From contig NC_135566.1 in assembly GCF_964340395.1 (NCBI RefSeq), forward strand, positions 11,672,501 to 11,697,500: a DNA stretch of 25,000 nucleotides. The letters are read 5' to 3'. This DNA comes from Glandiceps talaboti. Its lineage: Eukaryota; Hemichordata; Enteropneusta; Spengelidae. Of this stretch, positions 22,076 to 25,000 are shown piece after piece (the first letter of the stretch is position 1; each line of letters begins with the position of its first letter). Under the pieces are notes generated by a model. The model searched no databases and was not told the DNA's origin. It saw only the letters and a list, made by a program, of their open reading frames with translations. The translations under genes were made by a program, and so were the position numbers.

Positions 22076-25000
22076 GTATGTATGATGTGTTGGTTATGTC
22101 GTTCTGTGATTATTTCGTAACGTATGACCATAAATGCAATGTTTACATTTTGTGAACTTTGAACACGAGTTAAACGTATTTTGTACGGTGTCTAGAGACA
22201 ATAATGATTGCTTTGAAATATATCCACATTCATTCGATGTTGTTAAACTTTACATTACTTTGTATCATCATGTATTCACAGTAAGATACAAGTTCAAGAA
22301 TCAAGTCTGTAAAATATGTTGATAACCTGAAATGTAATCGTGACGTAGTAGTCTTCAATATGCAAATTTACTTTCATTAGAGACTGCCAAGATCTCACGA
22401 AACGTCGACGATCTGTAGTAATGTTTCTGTAGTAATACTTCCCTCTTTGGGAATTCTATGCCTTAAGTCTTCTTGAAATATATACCAGTACTTAGAACCA
22501 TCAGAGTCAACATTCTGTAATTGATAATAAAACGCTTCTGTTGCCTAGGAGATGACAACATGCCAATGATTTTAGTGATGACACTTTCTCGTAATAATTG
22601 GTATCATGTATCAATAAGTCATTTGACGTTAAATTGTTAATTGCTGTTGTTGAACAATGTCATGCTGATTTCTATTTAAAGTAAGTCTAAAAATTCGATC
22701 AATTACAGATTGGAGTTACCATGGAAACACAGGTAAGGCACCAACAATCAGCAATTAGATGTATATGTGTATGTCTCATGCTTGGGTCACAGTTCGCCAT
22801 AGATGAGGTCATTGACAGCAGTGTCATTCAAAAGTCAAATGTCACTCCTTTTTTAGAGTCAATAAAAGACACTAAAATCATATTTACCTAGTACTATTTT
22901 TACAATTTCGTTGCACAACCACAATCTTATCAGGTTTTCACATTAGTGTTATCTTATCAGTTAAAGGCCAGGGTTTCCATCCCAGGTTCTCACATTAGTG
23001 TAATCTTATCAGTTAAAGGCCAGGGTTTCCATCCCTGGTTCTCACATTAGTGTTATCTTATCAGTTAAAGGCCAGGGTTTCAATCTCAGGTTCTCATATT
23101 AGTGTTATCTTATTAGTTAAAGGCCAGGGTTTCCATCCCTGGTTCTCACATTAGTGTTATCTTATCAGTTAAAGGCCAGGGTTTAAATCTCAGGTTCTCA
23201 TATAAGTGTTATCTTATCAGTTAAAGGCCAGGGTTTCAATACCAGGTTCTCACATTAGTGTTATCTTATCAGTTAAAGGCCAGGGTTTCAATACCAGGTT
23301 CTCACATTAGTGTTATCTTATCAGTTAAAGGCCAGGGTTTCAATCTCAGGTTCTCATATAAGTGTAATCTTATCAGTTAAAGGCCAGGGTTTCAATACCA
23401 GGTTCTCATATAAGTGTAATCTTATCAGTTAAAGGCCAGGGTTTCAATACCAGGTTCTCATATAAGTGTTATCTTATCAGTTAAAGGCCAGGGTTTCAAT
23501 ACCAGGTTCTCATATAAGTGTTATCTTATCAGTTAAAGGCCAGGGTTTCAATACCATGTTCTCTCATTAGTGTTATCTTATCAGTTAAAGGCCAGGGTTT
23601 CAATACCAGGTTCTCACGTATCAGTTAAAGGCCTGGGTTTCCATTTCTGGTTCTCACATTAGTGTTATCTTATCAGTTAAAGACCAGGGTTTCAATCCCT
23701 GGTTCTAACATTAGTGTTATCTTATCAGTTCAAGGCCAACGATATCATCATGCAGTCATGTTCAACAAATTAATAATACAATTCAAGGCATTTCTCTTCT
23801 AAGATGCAACAATCGAATGTTCTTGTTTTACTGCTGCGGGTATAGATCTGGTGACTGACCTTTGAACTTAGATATGCCAAGTACCAGGATGTAAAACATT
23901 CTAACGGGCGATACGAGTAAAACTTGGAGGTGTACTGAAAGAGAGCACAGACACTCGAATCTATCTGTATGGCTCTTATTTACCTATACATTTTTTAATC
24001 ATACAAATTGATTCGAGTGCCTGTGAAAGAAAGAATGTCATTCATTAAAAAAAAATATTCCAGAATAAGTAGATAATTATTGATTGTTAACAACGAAAAT
24101 GTAATACCTGATGTAAACTGAATGCCTATCGCAAGCTTTTATGGTCAAACAGTTCGATTGTTGTAATATTGAAGTTACCTTTATATAATGGAATCTAGTT
24201 TTTGAAGTGACTACGTAGCTTTCGTCCTAAACACTCAGACGTGCGTAGACACGTCGTCAGCAGAATGATGTTATGCAGATTGGTCAGGTGACCTCCTAGT
24301 GGAATCACCTGACAGTAGACTATATTGCAAATAGGTGGGAGATGGTATCCACAGTGACGGTTGAGGGACGGCTGATGTTCTCTTATTTCAATCGATTCAC
24401 GTATTTTCCAGGCCAGTATGACTGTGGATACCATATCTCCAAATTCCTTCCTTCCTTCCTTCCTTTCACAAATTCATACATGGAATAAGTGTGGTCATAT
24501 TTGAATAAGACTTATTTCTGACATTCTTACATCACTGTGTAGAGTCGATGACACCACCATCGTGGACCGTGTCTTTATTTTCAAATTTAGGTCCAGGTAA
24601 CTGGCCAACTTTGTTTCCGAATTGTGGTGGCACTAACCAATCACCAATAACTATAGTTAGTGATAATGTTATCACCATGGCAATGGATAATTTAACCTTT
24701 GTTGGTTTTGAAGAATCTCCACCTGGGGCGGAGATGATATTGGTTAACGTTGGTACTACAGGTAAGTTATTAGGGGATGTTACCATTCTATTTTATCTAT
24801 CTATTTATTTCATTTTCACGGATGAACACAGTTTTGATACTATGTAATAAATGATCATGACACTGTCTCGGGAACGAAGTTACAAAACAAAAATATGCCA
24901 CTTTGCAACGATATCAAAGACTTACTTGCGAAGGTTCAGTGACAACACATTAATTATATACTTGTTCAAATGTTATTACAAAAATGACACCTTTGTCACC
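22009..25000 (+). CDS. Second alpha-carbonic anhydrase, CA4-like (gene 2, 5' part only)
   Basis: Coding exons 22009-22075, 22709-22732 and 24591-24761 join in phase 1 to 87 codons; the rest lies beyond the window. Start is ATG in ACCATGG. A signal peptide (core SFHLLLLFIV) is followed by DWSYHGNTGPGNW, then NCGGTNQSPITI with C42 in the disulfide position. Exon order, phases and microexon match gene 1, so the genes are tandem paralogues about 4.8 kb apart. Differences from gene 1: QSPITI instead of QSPIDI, and VNVGTT where gene 1 has ENNGHT, so the His64-type shuttle is Thr86 and the Asn62 equivalent is Val84. Zinc ligands are not visible, so it could be a slower enzyme or a catalytically inactive CA-related protein. 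Sequons NQS (46-48) and NLT (64-66) fit secretion. Confidence 0.88.
22709..22732 (+). CDS. Gene 2 coding exon 2: 24-nt microexon
   Basis: Acceptor ttacag, donor G|gtaagg, phase 1 on both sides. Encodes DWSYHGNT, the mature N-terminal W-S-Y-x-G motif of CA4-type proteins. It is the counterpart of the 30-nt exon of gene 1. Confidence 0.85.
22923..23740 (+). repeat. 52-bp minisatellite, 16 copies
   Basis: The unit TCTTATCAGTTAAAGGCCAG (with GGTTTCAATCCC and GGTTCTCACATTAGTG) recurs with TTAAAGG anchors at 22961, 23013, 23065, 23117 and so on to 23729. Spacing is exactly 52 except for one 40-nt step (23585 to 23625), a 12-nt deletion. The period is not a multiple of three and every unit has stops, so it is non-coding. 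Confidence 0.97.
23946..24025. repeat. Hairpin: 26-bp arms, 28-nt loop
   Basis: Arms 23946-23971 and 24000-24025 are reverse complements at 23 of 26 positions; core ACTCGAAT pairs with ATTCGAGT. An 80-nt foldback of this shape fits a MITE remnant or a pre-miRNA-like hairpin. Confidence 0.8.
24191..24434 (-). mobile_element. Retroelement fragment, polyprotein C-terminus (Penelope/GIY-YIG-like)
   Basis: The reverse strand reads WKIRESIEIREHQPSLNRHC then GYHLPPICN, resembling the motif E-A/S-I-x-I-R-x-x-x-P-x-x-N-R-D-x-G-Y-x-L-P-x-I-Y found near the C-terminus of GIY-YIG-bearing retroelement polyproteins in marine animals. The frame ends at a TAG at 24192-24194. The usual NRDGG reads NRHCG here, so the copy looks degraded. 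The reverse transcriptase part is absent, so this is a truncated remnant. The family name is from memory and needs a search. Confidence 0.55.
24283..24313. repeat. Perfect 9-bp inverted repeat in the retroelement fragment
   Basis: GTCAGGTGA (24283-24291) and TCACCTGAC (24305-24313) with a 13-nt loop, downstream of the conserved motif in element orientation. Confidence 0.8.
24445..24465 (+). repeat. Short (TTCC)n run
   Basis: Five TTCC units immediately beyond the retroelement fragment. Confidence 0.9.
24591..24761 (+). CDS. Gene 2 coding exon 3: N-terminal CA fold
   Basis: Acceptor aatttag, donor G|gtaagt, phase 1. Encodes GPGNWPTLFPNCGGTNQSPI and on to ILVNVGTT. The QSPI motif and Cys are conserved; the NNGH motif is replaced by NVGT. 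Confidence 0.9.

Larger units (their letters stand above)
22733..24590 (+). other. Gene 2 intron 2
   Basis: GT-AG phase 1 intron of 1,858 nt containing a 52-bp minisatellite, a hairpin, a retroelement fragment and a CTTC array. Intron 1 (22076-22708) holds nothing recognisable. Confidence 0.82.

Noticed and set aside
22923-23740. CRISPR-like array
   Set aside because: Units are head-to-tail 52-bp repeats with no unique spacers, in an intron of an animal gene.

Overview
The window looks like nuclear DNA of an AT-rich metazoan, most likely a marine invertebrate. The reasons are small coding exons with GT-AG introns, long simple-sequence arrays, a tRNA-derived SINE-like element and a retroelement fragment. 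The phylum cannot be fixed from the sequence. There is no bacterial-style gene organisation, CRISPR array or operon.

The protein-coding content is two alpha-carbonic anhydrase genes in tandem on the + strand. Gene 1 is complete: eight coding exons between 4883 and 17242 join in frame to 311 codons. It has a signal peptide, all three zinc-ligand histidines, the His64-type proton shuttle, the Glu106/Glu117/Thr199 equivalents, a likely disulfide cysteine pair and a C-terminal hydrophobic tail with no cytoplasmic extension. This fits a secreted, GPI-anchored CA4/CA15-like enzyme. Gene 2 starts at 22009, repeats the same exon and phase pattern (signal exon, 24-nt microexon, CA-fold exon) and runs off the right edge after its third coding exon. 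In gene 2 the shuttle histidine is replaced by threonine and the adjacent Asn by valine, so the two copies have probably diverged in activity.

Layout: 1-4882 is upstream non-coding DNA with a TGTA array, a GT array and a few palindromic motifs. 4883-17242 is gene 1, whose introns hold TGTA, GACA, GAT/GGT, TTGTG, TTGG/TTGA and TTTA arrays, a SINE-like element, two clean hairpins and several imperfect minisatellites. 17243-22008 is intergenic, with a ~400-bp TGTA array, a cluster of CGCG-containing motifs, and TATC and TA arrays. 22009-25000 is the 5' part of gene 2. Its second intron carries a 16-copy, 52-bp minisatellite, a miRNA/MITE-like hairpin and a reverse-strand fragment resembling the C-terminal part of a retroelement polyprotein.

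I found no convincing novel biological system. The points most worth checking are the altered active site of gene 2, the 52-bp array whose units can fold like a tRNA T-arm, the tetranucleotide array that forms the acceptor region of the exon encoding the GPI signal, and the three intronic hairpins.
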